A program made the position numbers and the translations under genes. From the NCBI RefSeq assembly GCF_900168205.1, contig NZ_FUZE01000002.1:1-64000 (forward strand): a stretch of 64,000 nucleotides of DNA, written 5' to 3'. The notes below the pieces were generated by a model. That model saw nothing but the letters and a program-made list of their open reading frames with translations. It made no database searches and was not told where the DNA came from. Source of the DNA: Chryseobacterium balustinum. Its GTDB lineage: Bacteria > Bacteroidota > Bacteroidia > Flavobacteriales > Weeksellaceae. Shown piece after piece: positions 18,675-27,951 of the stretch. Position 1 is the first letter of the stretch; each line of letters starts with the position of its first letter.

Positions 18675-19034
18675 TTACTGAATATCAACAGATCTTTTAG
18701 GTGAAATAGTACATTTTCCGTTGTTAATATTTACATCTGCTTTAACTTCATAGGTACCTGCAGCATTATAGAGATGTGTAGCAGTTGTACCTGTCGTCGT
18801 TGTTGTAGTACCATCACCAAAATTCCAAACGATGGATGTTATTTGATTTTCACCTGAATGACTTACGTTAAACTCAACTTGTTTTGGATTGGTTCCGGAA
18901 ACATTAACGTGAAGCGATGTCAGTATATTTTCACCGAGACAATCTACAATATCCTCTTCCACCTTTCTACAAGAAGAGAATGTGGAAAATACACTAACTG
19001 TTAAAAACAGAATTCCTAAAAGTTTAGTTTTCAT
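18675..19034 (-). CDS. PKD-domain lipoprotein, 119 aa
   Basis: Lipoprotein signal with FSTFSSC, acylated Cys at 22. The remainder is one PKD-like beta-sandwich: the hallmark WNFGDGTTTTTTG (about residues 70-82) is followed by ATHLYNAAGTYEVKADV, the usual H-Y-x(n)-G-x-Y-x-V end of the fold. Such domains bind surface glycans or proteins or act as spacers. It ends in a strong hairpin at 18564-18610 and stands alone, separated by 150 bp from the LRR gene. Function unknown beyond a surface or periplasmic lipoprotein. Confidence 0.85.
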   Translation of the reverse strand: MKTKLLGILFLTVSVFSTFSSCRKVEEDIVDCLGENILTSLHVNVSGTNPKQVEFNVSHSGENQITSIVWNFGDGTTTTTTGTTATHLYNAAGTYEVKADVNINNGKCTISPKRSVDIQ

Positions 19035-19183
19035 TATTATTTTTTTACGAATTTATACATTTTTAAATTTACAAAAACGACTTTCCTAGCAAAGATGTAT
19101 AATTTCAAAATATGTAGACAATCAAAACGATGTAGTTAATTATTATTCAATTTAAATTACTAGAAAAAATGTTTTAGAATAAA

Positions 19184-20080
19184 TTAAAAATAAATCTGTG
19201 TATTCGGCATTTGTTTCCTCAGGTTTTCAACTTGAGTTTTACTCATAGGATTTCCCGTAAGAATAAGTGTTTTTAAGTTTTTTAAATCAGTAATTTCTTT
19301 CGGTAATGATTTTAGCTGATTATTCGCCAAATTAAGACTGACAATATTCTTTAAATGTTTTATTTGAGGCGAAATCTCAGATATTTTATTCTCTCCTACA
19401 TTCAAAAATTCAAGATTTTTTAAAGTCAGAATGTTTTTTGAGACTGTAAGCAACATATTTTTTTGTAACTCAAGATATTTGAGCTTTTTTGGGAATCCGG
19501 TTTCATTAAGATCATTAATCTGATTCGATGAAAGATTCAGAAACTTAAGATTCTTTATTTTATCAACATCAGAAACCATGCTGATTTGGTTACTATGTAA
19601 ATTGATTTCTTCAAGTCCGGAAATTTCTGTCAAAGCTTTCGGAAAAACGCTCAGATTATTCGCGTCGAGCTGTACTACTTTAAGATTTTGAAGTTTGGCA
19701 AACTCAGGATTAAGCTCTGTCAACTGGTTAAGATTCATAGAAAATGTAGTCAGCTTTTTAAGTTTGCTGATTTCATCCGGAATATATTTAATGCTGTTTT
19801 CGTTAATATTAAGAATTTCAAGTTGTGAAAGTGAAAAAAGTGCTTCGTCTAGTTTTTCAAAATTATTTCCCATCATATTCAGAAAAAAAACAGAATCCAT
19901 TTTCTTAATGTCAGGCGGTAAATTAAACAAACCTTTATCTCTGAAACTTAAGCTGTAAACAGTTTTATCAGACTTCAAAGCAGCCTCCATATCTGTATAG
20001 GTAGGATATTTTACAGGATCAATCTGTGCATTTATATTAGCGATACACAAAAACGACAAAAGGCAAGTATATTTTTTCAT
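19184..20080 (-). CDS. Secreted leucine-rich-repeat protein
   Basis: I place the start at the ATG at 20080 (298 aa); the two codons before it begin with TTG. The signal peptide reads MKKYTCLLSFLCIANINAQ. About nine repeats of 23 residues follow (consensus L-x-x-L-x-x-L-x-L-x-x-N-x-I/L-x-x-L/I-P), for example LEILNINENSIKYIPDEISK and LKFLNLSSNQINDL. These cover nearly the whole mature protein, which should form a curved LRR solenoid. The last repeat ends at the C-terminus without a capping or sorting domain. It lies directly beyond the terminator of the phosphatase gene. A protein-binding role is likely; the partner is unknown. Confidence 0.85.
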   Translation of the reverse strand: MKKYTCLLSFLCIANINAQIDPVKYPTYTDMEAALKSDKTVYSLSFRDKGLFNLPPDIKKMDSVFFLNMMGNNFEKLDEALFSLSQLEILNINENSIKYIPDEISKLKKLTTFSMNLNQLTELNPEFAKLQNLKVVQLDANNLSVFPKALTEISGLEEINLHSNQISMVSDVDKIKNLKFLNLSSNQINDLNETGFPKKLKYLELQKNMLLTVSKNILTLKNLEFLNVGENKISEISPQIKHLKNIVSLNLANNQLKSLPKEITDLKNLKTLILTGNPMSKTQVENLRKQMPNTQIYF

Positions 20081-20084
20081 AAAC

Positions 20085-20116
20085 AAAAAAAGGTCGCCGA
20101 AAAAACTCCGACGACC
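20085..20116 (-). terminator. Terminator after the PhoX-like gene
   Basis: GGTCGCCG at 20092-20099 pairs with CGACGACC at 20109-20116. Read on the minus strand it is followed by a run of seven T. It sits between the phosphatase stop and the LRR start codon, so LRR expression depends on read-through or on its own promoter. Confidence 0.7.
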
Positions 20117-20133
20117 GTTATAAAGTATTAAAA

Positions 20134-22281
20134 CTATTTTTTAAGAATCTTAGTTGTCTTCTGGAATCCGTCTGCTTCAATATTTAATATTAAAACTCTT
20201 GATGCCTGAAGCTGACTTGTGAAATCTAGATCTAAATTCGTTGTAGACCCAGTAATTTTCTTTTTAAACACTACTTTTCCGTCAATGCTGTACGCAGTAA
20301 TTTCAAGATTTTTCAGTGCTTTTGAAGAATTAATTTTTACAATTCCTGAAGTAGGATTCGGGGCAACCGTCACATCATTTTCGTTAACAACTTCTACTGT
20401 ACCCAAACTTCCTGAGGTACCTAAAAACTGTTGTAAAGCAACTACGATTGTAGCCGACTTTCCTCTGTAATCTATCGTATTTCCTGTAGCATCTATATCG
20501 GTCGAAATTGTAGAATTTGGATGTTGTATTGAAAAGAAACCAAATTTTTTGTCCGGTGTAAAAGTAAGACCTGTTGGTTCTGATCCTGCAGGCATTGATG
20601 CAAATAATCTTACATTAGGGTTTGCCTGAGTGTGATCCGGACCAATCACCCAAATGTAGTTTTTACCACCATCCTGAAGTACCCAAAGGTTTCCAAGCTC
20701 ATCAAAAGTAAGGTTATCGTTTCCGTCTCCCCAAGATTCAGTTTTCATTCCCTGAGCAGTGTTAAATGTATAAACTGTTGATGCTCCCCCTACGAAAGTT
20801 TCTACGTTTGAAAGCGTCATTCCGTTGTCTGTCATTCTGTACACTTTGTCTAACCCTTTTGCCGTAAAGTAAATTTTACCGTCAAGTGGGCTTATTTCAA
20901 CATCTTCTACTCCATTAAACGAAGTACCACCTAATGACAGAGCTAAAGCTGCGGTATTATTTTGATCTGCCTGAAGTTTGTTTGGAATCTGAATCCATTG
21001 TCCTGTGCTTGCTACCGGATTTCCTCCGCTTAAACCTTGATCAAGTTTTAAAACATATAAATTTCCTGAAGCCAAATTATTTGGAGTATCCATCACATAT
21101 TTATAGACCATGTGAGTTCCGCCATCTTCTCCATAATAAGCCGTAGTACCAGCATCGTTTACAACCACATTCTCATGATTCATAATTCCCATCTGCCAAA
21201 GCTTGTCTTTAGTTCCCGCTTGGTTATGAGACATTACTTGTGCTGTTGCAGGATCAATTTCTACCAACCATCCATAATCTTTGTATCCATCAGCATTAAG
21301 ATCATTTGAAGTAACAGATTCTTCAGCCGTTACCACAGTTCCCCAAGGTGTAACACCTCCCGAACAGTTTCTGATAGTCTGCACAAGGCTCGGTGCTGAA
21401 AAGCTCACTGCTCTTGATTTTGTCAACTGCCAAAGTTTGGTTGAAGTATTATAATTAATTTCTGCCATGGTAACACCACCTGGGTTAGTTTCATGGTTTA
21501 CAGAAAGATATCCGTCGGTACTGCTGTTATTTTTAGCCACATAAGCGGTAAAGTCATTAAGACCACCAACCAATCCGCCACCTTCTGTATAATTATCTTC
21601 TTCTTTTAAGATTAACTGATATTTGTGTTCAGCAGGAATAATTAATTTTGATGTCTGCGTTGTCGGAACAATTGATGTAAAACAGCTGATATGAGTTCCT
21701 GTACAATTGGTAACCGGTGGAGTTACAGTTGTAGTTGTTTTAAGATAAGCATCGATGGTTAAATCTGAACTTGAAGCACTTCTGTTATGTAATTCAATTG
21801 AAATTCTGTTAACTCCCTGTACAAATTTGTTTTTGGGAATAGAAAATAAATTAATCGCTGTTTCTGCAGCTCCGTCAATCGTTGTACTCGAGAAAGTACC
21901 ATGAGAAACAGCTCCAGCAGGCATATTGTCTCTTATCACCTCTTCACCATTTAGATAAACAATAATTCCATCATCTCTTCTCACGCCAAATTCCATCGTA
22001 TTGGAAAGATCTGCCAAATTCACGGTAAAATCTTTGATAAGATAAGCAGTATCTACACCCGAGATAAAAGAAGTAGTAACCGGATCACCATATCCTAAAG
22101 GTCCGTTTCCTACAGCCCAGTTTGAAACATCATAATTGGAACTTTTCCAGTTTGCAGGCAATGCAACATCTGCGTCGTTGAACTTCCATGCACTTTGCAA
22201 TGCAAAAATTGTCGTCTGTGCCTGGATCATCGATGTCGTCATCAATGCCAAAGCTGCGATACTAAGTAGTTTTCTTTTCAC
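20134..22281 (-). CDS. PhoX-family phosphatase-like protein with T9SS type A tail
   Basis: 715 aa. Signal peptide to about residue 21. Residues 22-185 form an N-terminal jelly-roll-like domain (WKFNDADVALPANWKSSNYD, VYLNGEEVI) of the type that binds sugars. From about 215 to 620 is a PhoX/DUF839-like propeller: NCSGGVTPWGTVVTAEES (about 305-322), DYGWLVEIDPAT, MNHENVVVN and AYYGEDGGTHMVYKY (about 380-395), and DNLTFDELGNLWVLQDG. PhoX enzymes are calcium/iron-dependent periplasmic phosphatases; here the C-terminal VAPNPTSGIVKINSSKALK...LQASRVLILNI is a T9SS sorting domain, so this one should be at the surface or released. A -7-like box TAGTTTTG lies at 22307-22314. Whether phosphatase activity is kept cannot be judged. 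Confidence 0.88.
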   Translation of the reverse strand: MKRKLLSIAALALMTTSMIQAQTTIFALQSAWKFNDADVALPANWKSSNYDVSNWAVGNGPLGYGDPVTTSFISGVDTAYLIKDFTVNLADLSNTMEFGVRRDDGIIVYLNGEEVIRDNMPAGAVSHGTFSSTTIDGAAETAINLFSIPKNKFVQGVNRISIELHNRSASSSDLTIDAYLKTTTTVTPPVTNCTGTHISCFTSIVPTTQTSKLIIPAEHKYQLILKEEDNYTEGGGLVGGLNDFTAYVAKNNSSTDGYLSVNHETNPGGVTMAEINYNTSTKLWQLTKSRAVSFSAPSLVQTIRNCSGGVTPWGTVVTAEESVTSNDLNADGYKDYGWLVEIDPATAQVMSHNQAGTKDKLWQMGIMNHENVVVNDAGTTAYYGEDGGTHMVYKYVMDTPNNLASGNLYVLKLDQGLSGGNPVASTGQWIQIPNKLQADQNNTAALALSLGGTSFNGVEDVEISPLDGKIYFTAKGLDKVYRMTDNGMTLSNVETFVGGASTVYTFNTAQGMKTESWGDGNDNLTFDELGNLWVLQDGGKNYIWVIGPDHTQANPNVRLFASMPAGSEPTGLTFTPDKKFGFFSIQHPNSTISTDIDATGNTIDYRGKSATIVVALQQFLGTSGSLGTVEVVNENDVTVAPNPTSGIVKINSSKALKNLEITAYSIDGKVVFKKKITGSTTNLDLDFTSQLQASRVLILNIEADGFQKTTKILKK

Positions 22282-22441
22282 TTTTATTAAAATTTCATTT
22301 ACGATGCAAAACTATTTTTTTTGTCTCGGCATTGCGTTACGCTATCTTTAATTAAACCCCGATGAATATTAATAAAACTGAACGTGAATGTTACGAATTT
22401 TAACTTATTATTAAATTTAAAATTAATGTAAAACATAAGCT

Positions 22442-24283
22442 TTATTTCACTAATTTCTTAGCCTTGCTGATATCTGTTAAAGTATTTAGAAAACTGATGA
22501 GTTGCTTTTTTTCAATTTCCGTCAGATTAAGTTTATCTGCAGGAAGCGTTTGATTTTTCATTGGCAATCCTAAACCTTCGCCACCTCCTTCATTATAAAA
22601 ATCAATCACTTCTTCAAGTGTATTAAAAGCTCCGTTATGGAAGTAAGGTTTTGTTAAGGCAATATTTCTCACCGTCATGGTTTTGAATGAGTTTTCATAG
22701 ATCCATGAATTTTCTTTTTTCACATTAGAATTTATTCTTCCTCTGTCGCCATCAAGTTCTATAGGTAAATTTGAAATTGGCTTTTTAGTCACGCCTAAAA
22801 CTTCAGATTCATTTTCGTTAAAGAAAGGCGGTACAAGCCCTGAAAAATGCGGTGCAAAATGACAAGTCGCACAATTGGCTTTCCCCATGAATAGATTATA
22901 CCCTTTTTTAGCATCTTCAGAAATTTCTTTTTCATTTCTCATAAAACGGTCAAAATCACTTTCAAACGAATATAGAGATGCTACAAAAGAACTTAGCGCT
23001 TTCGAAAAATTTTGTTTATTGATTTTTCCATCTTTAAAAACTTTTTTAAACTCTTTTTTATATTCTTTATTGCCATTCAGTTTTTGTACAATTTTTTGAT
23101 AATCGGTATTAAATTCATCCTGATTATAAATCACATGTTCCGCCTGTTGCTCAAGATAAAAAGCTCTCATATCGTAAAAAAACCTTTTTGCAAAAACTGC
23201 ATTATACAAAGAAGGAGAATTTCTTAAGACCGTTTTTCCTTCTACATTACTTGCAGATTTCTGTTTTAGATCGGTGTATGCATTTTCTGGCAGGTGACAA
23301 CTTGCGCAACTCATCGCTTCATTCGCACTGAAACTTTGGTCATAAAAAATCTTTTCACCTAATTTTTTTAATTCTTCAGAATCTTCAGAAGGTTTTAAAA
23401 TGGTATAAAAATAAGGGTCAAAAAAATCTGCCTTAAAAAAATCTTTATTGGAAACATTCCAACCCGAAAAGTTTTTGAGATCATCAGGATTGCCATCCCA
23501 ACTACCTAATTCTTCATATAAAGGCTGAACAAATTGTTTATAAAACTCTATTCTGTCGAAAGACTCAAAATCGGTATTCTTCCCAAGATAAGTAATTGCA
23601 TGTTGAATAATTAAATTAGCTTTTTCTGTTTTAAAATTTTTAAAATAAGCTTCATCATTGATGTATTGACTCATTCCCTTTAAAGCATGAGCTGCTTCCT
23701 CCGAAATATTAAGCGAACCCGGAGTATCAAAACCTGTCACACCCAAACTGTAAATTCTAATAAGTTCTATTCGCAAAGGCAAAGTCTTGTTGTTTCCCGA
23801 GCTTAATCCGTTATTCAAAGCACTTAAATAAAAGTTTGCATAGCTGTTGTAAAGAAAATTGGTAATTGTACCTATTTCTTCTTTCTGTTCACTGGCTTCG
23901 TCAGAAAAAATAAGTTCATCTAAAACCTGCAAACCTTCGGGAGGCAAAGTATAAGCTGAAGTTCCTGCAGCTTCAATATGAAAAAGCGGTGCTGCATTAA
24001 GATGGGTTTTGGTAAATTCAGGATAATAATAAGCGACGAAAAATTCTACTTCTTTAAAAGAATTTCTGGTATTCCTTAAAGTTTGCTGAAGCTTTTCTAA
24101 GGAAATTTTTTCTTGGGAATAAAGCTCAACATCGTTTTTTAAGTATTCTAACTCAATTTTAAAATCACGTAAGCCTCTGTTTATAAATTTATTGTCATTT
24201 TTCACACCTTTATTAACAGGGTTAAAAGACATTGCAGAAAAAATGAAGACGCATGGAATAAGCAGTAAAAGATAATATCTCAC
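22442..24283 (-). CDS. Di-haem cytochrome c peroxidase/MauG-type protein with N-terminal extension
   Basis: 613 aa. It starts with a hydrophobic signal (MRYYLLLLIPCVFIFSAMSF). Residues 30-280 are a helical region, rich in acidic and aromatic residues, that is absent from short peroxidases. The C-terminal half has two haem c sites: CASCH (about 327-331) and CATCH (about 468-472). Family motifs follow, such as MTVRNIALTKPYFHNGAF (about 545) and LPADKLNLTEIEKKQLISFL. Such proteins reduce periplasmic hydrogen peroxide using electrons from small c-type donors, or oxidise protein side chains. It lies 160 bp before the PhoX-like gene on the same strand. A TACTTTTG -7 box at 24295-24302 is 12 bp upstream of the start. 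Confidence 0.9.
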   Translation of the reverse strand: MRYYLLLLIPCVFIFSAMSFNPVNKGVKNDNKFINRGLRDFKIELEYLKNDVELYSQEKISLEKLQQTLRNTRNSFKEVEFFVAYYYPEFTKTHLNAAPLFHIEAAGTSAYTLPPEGLQVLDELIFSDEASEQKEEIGTITNFLYNSYANFYLSALNNGLSSGNNKTLPLRIELIRIYSLGVTGFDTPGSLNISEEAAHALKGMSQYINDEAYFKNFKTEKANLIIQHAITYLGKNTDFESFDRIEFYKQFVQPLYEELGSWDGNPDDLKNFSGWNVSNKDFFKADFFDPYFYTILKPSEDSEELKKLGEKIFYDQSFSANEAMSCASCHLPENAYTDLKQKSASNVEGKTVLRNSPSLYNAVFAKRFFYDMRAFYLEQQAEHVIYNQDEFNTDYQKIVQKLNGNKEYKKEFKKVFKDGKINKQNFSKALSSFVASLYSFESDFDRFMRNEKEISEDAKKGYNLFMGKANCATCHFAPHFSGLVPPFFNENESEVLGVTKKPISNLPIELDGDRGRINSNVKKENSWIYENSFKTMTVRNIALTKPYFHNGAFNTLEEVIDFYNEGGGEGLGLPMKNQTLPADKLNLTEIEKKQLISFLNTLTDISKAKKLVK

Positions 24284-24294
24284 AGTTTTAATCG

Positions 24295-24302
24295 CAAAAG
24301 TA
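24295..24302 (-). promoter_or_regulatory. -7 promoter box of the cytochrome c peroxidase gene
   Basis: TACTTTTG on the minus strand fits the Bacteroidota TAnnTTTG consensus. A clear -33 TTTG was not found. Confidence 0.5.
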
Positions 24303-24438
24303 GCCTGATTAGATTACAGGAATTTTACGCATAGATTAAATAATGTTTACCATTTGCCCGACAAACCGCACCTTTTTTAATATTGTAAATACAAACCGTT
24401 AAAAAAGGAAGACTATTTTACAAAATGAATTTCTGATT

Positions 24439-25866
24439 TTACAGATTTTCATCTAAAATACTTTGTACTTTTTCTCCAATTATTTTCAGCCTCACAATAC
24501 TTTCAGAGGTGATTCTGTCTGCAAATATAATTCTGAAATGATGGCTGCATGCGTCAGTGTAAGAAAATGTATCTCCAGGTGTAAAAGCGATTTTTTGACT
24601 TTCACAAAATGTATAGAAATCTGGCATATTTACTTCTTTAGGAAGCCTTCCCCAAATGCTGTAACCGCCATGAGGCCTGTGAAAATAACAATCTTCTGGA
24701 AAGTATAATCGTAATGCATTGAGAAGTTCTACGCATTGAATTTCTAATTGTTTTCGAAAAAAACGAAGATGTCGGTCATAAGAGTTTTCGTGTAACAACT
24801 GTATCATTAATTCCTGAAAAATGGGTGCTACAGATCTTCCAAGAGAAAACTTCAGCCTTTCAGCCTGTTCAAAAAAACGACCTGTATTTAGCCAGCCCAG
24901 ACGAATTCCCGGTGCAAAAGTTTTTGAAAATGATGAATAAGTCATTACCCAACCCTCCGTATCAAAATTACAAATCGTTGAAGGTCTTTCACCATCAAAA
25001 TAAAGGTCTCCATAAATATCATTTTCAATGATCGGAATCTCATTACTTTGCGCAATCGAAGCAAGATCTTTCTTTGTTTCGTCTGATATTAAAATTCCTG
25101 TGGGATTATGAAAATTGGATGTTAATACAACAGCACGAATATTATTTTTACTTACAGCATCTTTTAGATAATCTACATCAAACCCGTTTTTGTAATGTAC
25201 CGGAACTTCGATTATCTTCAATTTTAAATTTGAAATAACTTCCAAAACAGAAAAAATACAGGGACTTTCTACCGCAATCACATCTCCCGATTGAGTTACC
25301 GAAGCCAGCCCAATGTAAAGCGCCTGCAAAGCTCCATCTGTAATAATGAGTTGTTCTGAATTTATTTTACAGCCAAATTTTGTTGCCCGTGCAGCAATTT
25401 GATTTCTTAAGATTTCTGATCCGTTCGCAGGATAATATCTGAGAATTGATGCACCTTTTTTCCGAATTACTTCCTGCATTTTTCTTAAGATCAATTTTTG
25501 AGGAATGAGCAGATCTGTCGGTGCAGCGGTATTAAATGAAATTTGTTCAAAAGACTTACCTGACTTTGAAGTGAGTTTTACCTTTTTATCAAACTCTACA
25601 TTGCTTACAACTGGCGAGAATGTTGGTAAATCGTCAGGAATATTTTCATTTCTTTTTATAGTAACAAAAAATCCTGAGCGAGGACGATTTTCAACACAGC
25701 CTTTCATAACAAGATAATCATAACCACTCTGCACCGAAGTAATGCTTAGTTTATATTTTTCTTTAATTTCTCTTATAGAAGGTAACCGATCGCCTGAAAC
25801 AAGAATTCCATTTTTAATCTGTTCCTCGATGACCGAAGTAAATATTTGATATTTAAAATTCTGCAT
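24439..25866 (-). CDS. MocR-type regulator (GntR helix-turn-helix fused to aminotransferase fold)
   Basis: 475 aa from the ATG at 25866; the two codons before it begin with TTG. Residues 1-70 are a GntR winged helix (GDRLPSIREIKEKYKLSITS, GCVENRPRSGFFV). Residues about 100-475 are a class I aminotransferase fold with the PLP-binding region YSSFSKTFAPGIRLGW, where Lys of SFSK is the Schiff-base residue, and NFHNPTG. Such regulators sense PLP or amino compounds and often control a divergent gene. Here the divergent neighbour is an acetyltransferase at 25981. Two direct repeats of AAACTGTACCG in the 114-bp gap overlap both promoters. Which metabolite it senses is unknown. Confidence 0.9.
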   Translation of the reverse strand: MQNFKYQIFTSVIEEQIKNGILVSGDRLPSIREIKEKYKLSITSVQSGYDYLVMKGCVENRPRSGFFVTIKRNENIPDDLPTFSPVVSNVEFDKKVKLTSKSGKSFEQISFNTAAPTDLLIPQKLILRKMQEVIRKKGASILRYYPANGSEILRNQIAARATKFGCKINSEQLIITDGALQALYIGLASVTQSGDVIAVESPCIFSVLEVISNLKLKIIEVPVHYKNGFDVDYLKDAVSKNNIRAVVLTSNFHNPTGILISDETKKDLASIAQSNEIPIIENDIYGDLYFDGERPSTICNFDTEGWVMTYSSFSKTFAPGIRLGWLNTGRFFEQAERLKFSLGRSVAPIFQELMIQLLHENSYDRHLRFFRKQLEIQCVELLNALRLYFPEDCYFHRPHGGYSIWGRLPKEVNMPDFYTFCESQKIAFTPGDTFSYTDACSHHFRIIFADRITSESIVRLKIIGEKVQSILDENL

Positions 25867-25885
25867 AATCAAAATCTGTTCCGCA

Positions 25886-25967
25886 CAAATTTACAAAAAG
25901 TAAAACTGTACCGTTTTATTTGCATGAAACTGTACCGATATTATCATTCATAAATAACTTAGCTTTG
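25886..25967. promoter_or_regulatory. Divergent promoter region with two MocR operator repeats
   Basis: AAACTGTACCG occurs at 25903-25913 and again at 25927-25937, spaced 24 bp. A minus-strand -7 box TAAATTTG lies at 25886-25893 for the regulator, and a plus-strand TAGCTTTG at 25960-25967 for the acetyltransferase. Each repeat falls near the -33 region of one promoter. MocR proteins are known to bind direct repeats, so autoregulation plus control of the acetyltransferase is likely. Confidence 0.65.
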
Positions 25968-25980
25968 AAAAAAAATAAGA

Positions 25981-26499
25981 ATGGAGATTGTTTCAAAATT
26001 TGTGGTAGGTTCAGACCAGGGAGTTGATGAATTTTTTGATGTTAAAAAAGCTTTTATTAAAAACTCATATAAAGAAATTGTTGCATCAGAAATTATAGAG
26101 AATTATATTCAAGAACATTTTGACCATAGAAAAATGATCAATATTTTAAATGATTTTTCTAATCAATTAATTATGGTTTTTGCAGATCAACAACCTGTAG
26201 GATATTGCTTTTTTCAAACCGGATTTTCTTACCCAGAAGCTAGTGAAAATCAAAAAATGACAGCTATCAAAGAATTTTCTATTCTTCAGGAATATGATTT
26301 GCCAGAAGTGAGACTTTCTCTTTGGAATAAAGTAAAATCGGCAATTCAATTTGCAGACAGTCTTTGGATCAATATCAGAGAAAATGATTCACAAATTCAG
26401 TTTTTTAAAGATCAAAAATTCGTTTTTGTAAAAGATACGGTTTCAGAACCCTTCAATCTTCCATCATTCATTTATGAATTAGATTTAAAAAAATTATAA
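25981..26499 (+). CDS. GNAT-family acetyltransferase-like protein, 172 aa
   Basis: No signal peptide. The fold order fits GNAT: an N-terminal strand-helix (EIVASEIIENYIQEHFDHRK), a strand pair around QLIMVFADQQPVGYCFFQTG (about 62-81, the substrate-side beta4), and a late segment SLWINIRENDSQIQFFKDQK followed by FVFVKDTV (about 125-155), which matches the N-x-x-A-x-x-F-Y-x-x-x-G-F end of GNAT proteins. The Q/RxxGxG/A acetyl-CoA loop is poorly kept, so activity is uncertain. It is divergent from the MocR regulator with shared operators, which makes it the probable target of that regulator. The substrate is unknown. Confidence 0.75.
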   Translation: MEIVSKFVVGSDQGVDEFFDVKKAFIKNSYKEIVASEIIENYIQEHFDHRKMINILNDFSNQLIMVFADQQPVGYCFFQTGFSYPEASENQKMTAIKEFSILQEYDLPEVRLSLWNKVKSAIQFADSLWINIRENDSQIQFFKDQKFVFVKDTVSEPFNLPSFIYELDLKKL

Positions 26500-26500
26500 A

Positions 26501-27157
26501 TCATTCATTATAAATCCACATCAGTAAAGGCTTTTTAGAATTTTGAATAATCGGATCTAATTCCTTCATTGCAGTATTAGAAATCGTAGGACAACCCCAT
26601 CCTTCCGGAGAACCTTTTGGATAAACTTCTTCATCGCTCATCAATTCCCATGAATGAAAAACAATGAATCTTTTCAGCGCATTATTATTTGTTTCTTCTA
26701 AACCGTGCATCAAATATTTTACATGAATTCCCCAATCGCTTCTTCCTCTTTCGCCTAATTGATATTTTCCCAAAGCTGAAAGATGGCTTCCGTCTTCGTT
26801 ACTGAATTTGGGATTGTCTTTTGATTCATCACTGCTCCAACTATTACTTCCGCAACCATGCCCCACTAAATATTTATTAGATATTTTCTGCTCCTTAAAA
26901 TCCCAGATTATAAAACGGTTCAATCCGGAATGCAGACTCATATCAATTAAAATACAGAAATCAGTATTCATTTTTTTGCTTTTGCAAAACACAAGGGCTT
27001 CTTCCGCTTTCTTTTTTGTTTTGATTAAATCTAATTCAGGCTTTATAATTTCACTGGTCTTTTCATTTTCAAAAACAGTGTTGTCAGCACCCTTTTTCGA
27101 TTCATATTGACATGACGAAAAAATGATAACTAAGAAAATTAAATGGAAAATTTTCAC
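26501..27157 (-). CDS. L,D-transpeptidase-like lipoprotein (YkuD_2/murein L,D-transpeptidase catalytic family)
   Basis: 218 aa. Lipobox IFSSC with Cys 16 as the acylated residue. The catalytic part has FCILIDMSLHSGLNRFIIWD (67-86), HGCGSNSW (100-107), a G-K-Y-Q-L-G-E-R motif, a conserved FIVFHSWE with His 168, and the nucleophile block GSPEGWGCPTIS with Cys 189. This is the arrangement of the PF13645 family, which is related to enzymes that cross-link or trim peptidoglycan. It should act in the periplasm from a membrane anchor. It is the second gene of a pair, 5 bp behind the TIGR02117 gene, and its 3' end abuts the acetyltransferase gene with only 1 bp between. Confidence 0.85.
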   Translation of the reverse strand: MKIFHLIFLVIIFSSCQYESKKGADNTVFENEKTSEIIKPELDLIKTKKKAEEALVFCKSKKMNTDFCILIDMSLHSGLNRFIIWDFKEQKISNKYLVGHGCGSNSWSSDESKDNPKFSNEDGSHLSALGKYQLGERGRSDWGIHVKYLMHGLEETNNNALKRFIVFHSWELMSDEEVYPKGSPEGWGCPTISNTAMKELDPIIQNSKKPLLMWIYNE

Positions 27158-27162
27158 AAGAT

Positions 27163-27846
27163 TTATTTATAATGTAAGAAAATACCATAATCTGTTGGCG
27201 TCCACCATGCAGCTTTTTGTCCGGCAGCTTTTAGTGCATCGTTTGCCCAAGTGTTGCAGGTATTTAGAAAACTATAACTTCCCTGCGCATCATAGAACGC
27301 ATCATTATCGCTGTAAATAGCTTTAGTTGGAATCAATATATAACTACCGTTTGTATCTCTATCAAATTTAGCATCGATAAACTTCACTAATTCTAAATAT
27401 TGTTTTTTGCTGATCATTATTTTTTTGCAGTCAGCAGCTTCGGTCATCGTTTTGTAGAATGACGTATGCATTGCAGATTCACTCATCCAAAATGCAGCTT
27501 TTACAGCCGTAGAAAATTTCAAATCTGCCCAAGTCGGTGTATCCAAATAAAAACCTTTATCGCCCCACCCGATTCCTACATAATTGTAATCTGTTTTTTT
27601 CGAGGTTGTATTTGTAAACGGAATTTTTGCGCTCCAATCGTGTAATTCATTTTTCACAGGCATTACAATATCGGTATGAACACCGTTGGTATAAATGTAA
27701 ATCGGAATTTCTTTTTGCTCACCATCATCCTTTGCCGAAACTTCGATAAAGGGCAACAGATAACCTAGAATAGCGTACAGCACAATGATTCCGAGGATGA
27801 TTCCCAGAGTTTTTAGGAAATAGATCAGTATAATTTTCACACTCAT
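27163..27846 (-). CDS. TIGR02117 family (DUF2459-like) membrane-anchored protein
   Basis: 227 aa. One N-terminal membrane helix (about residues 6-32), then a periplasmic domain containing YIYTNGVHTDIVMPV (51-65), VGIGWGDKGFYLDTPTWADL (about 90-110) and near the end SFLNTCNTWANDALKAAG (about 190-207). These blocks define TIGR02117, whose His and Cys residues suggest an NlpC/P60-like hydrolase fold; the activity is not established. Cotranscription with the L,D-transpeptidase-like lipoprotein suggests a cell-wall role. Confidence 0.85.
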   Translation of the reverse strand: MSVKIILIYFLKTLGIILGIIVLYAILGYLLPFIEVSAKDDGEQKEIPIYIYTNGVHTDIVMPVKNELHDWSAKIPFTNTTSKKTDYNYVGIGWGDKGFYLDTPTWADLKFSTAVKAAFWMSESAMHTSFYKTMTEAADCKKIMISKKQYLELVKFIDAKFDRDTNGSYILIPTKAIYSDNDAFYDAQGSYSFLNTCNTWANDALKAAGQKAAWWTPTDYGIFLHYK

Positions 27847-27951
27847 GTTTTCAGATATTGGAGTTTAATAAAATTTAATTTTAAATTTTTCCTAAAAGTA
27901 TTTATTTTAATTCAAAAATTAATTAAATTTAACTAACAAACATTCACAAAT

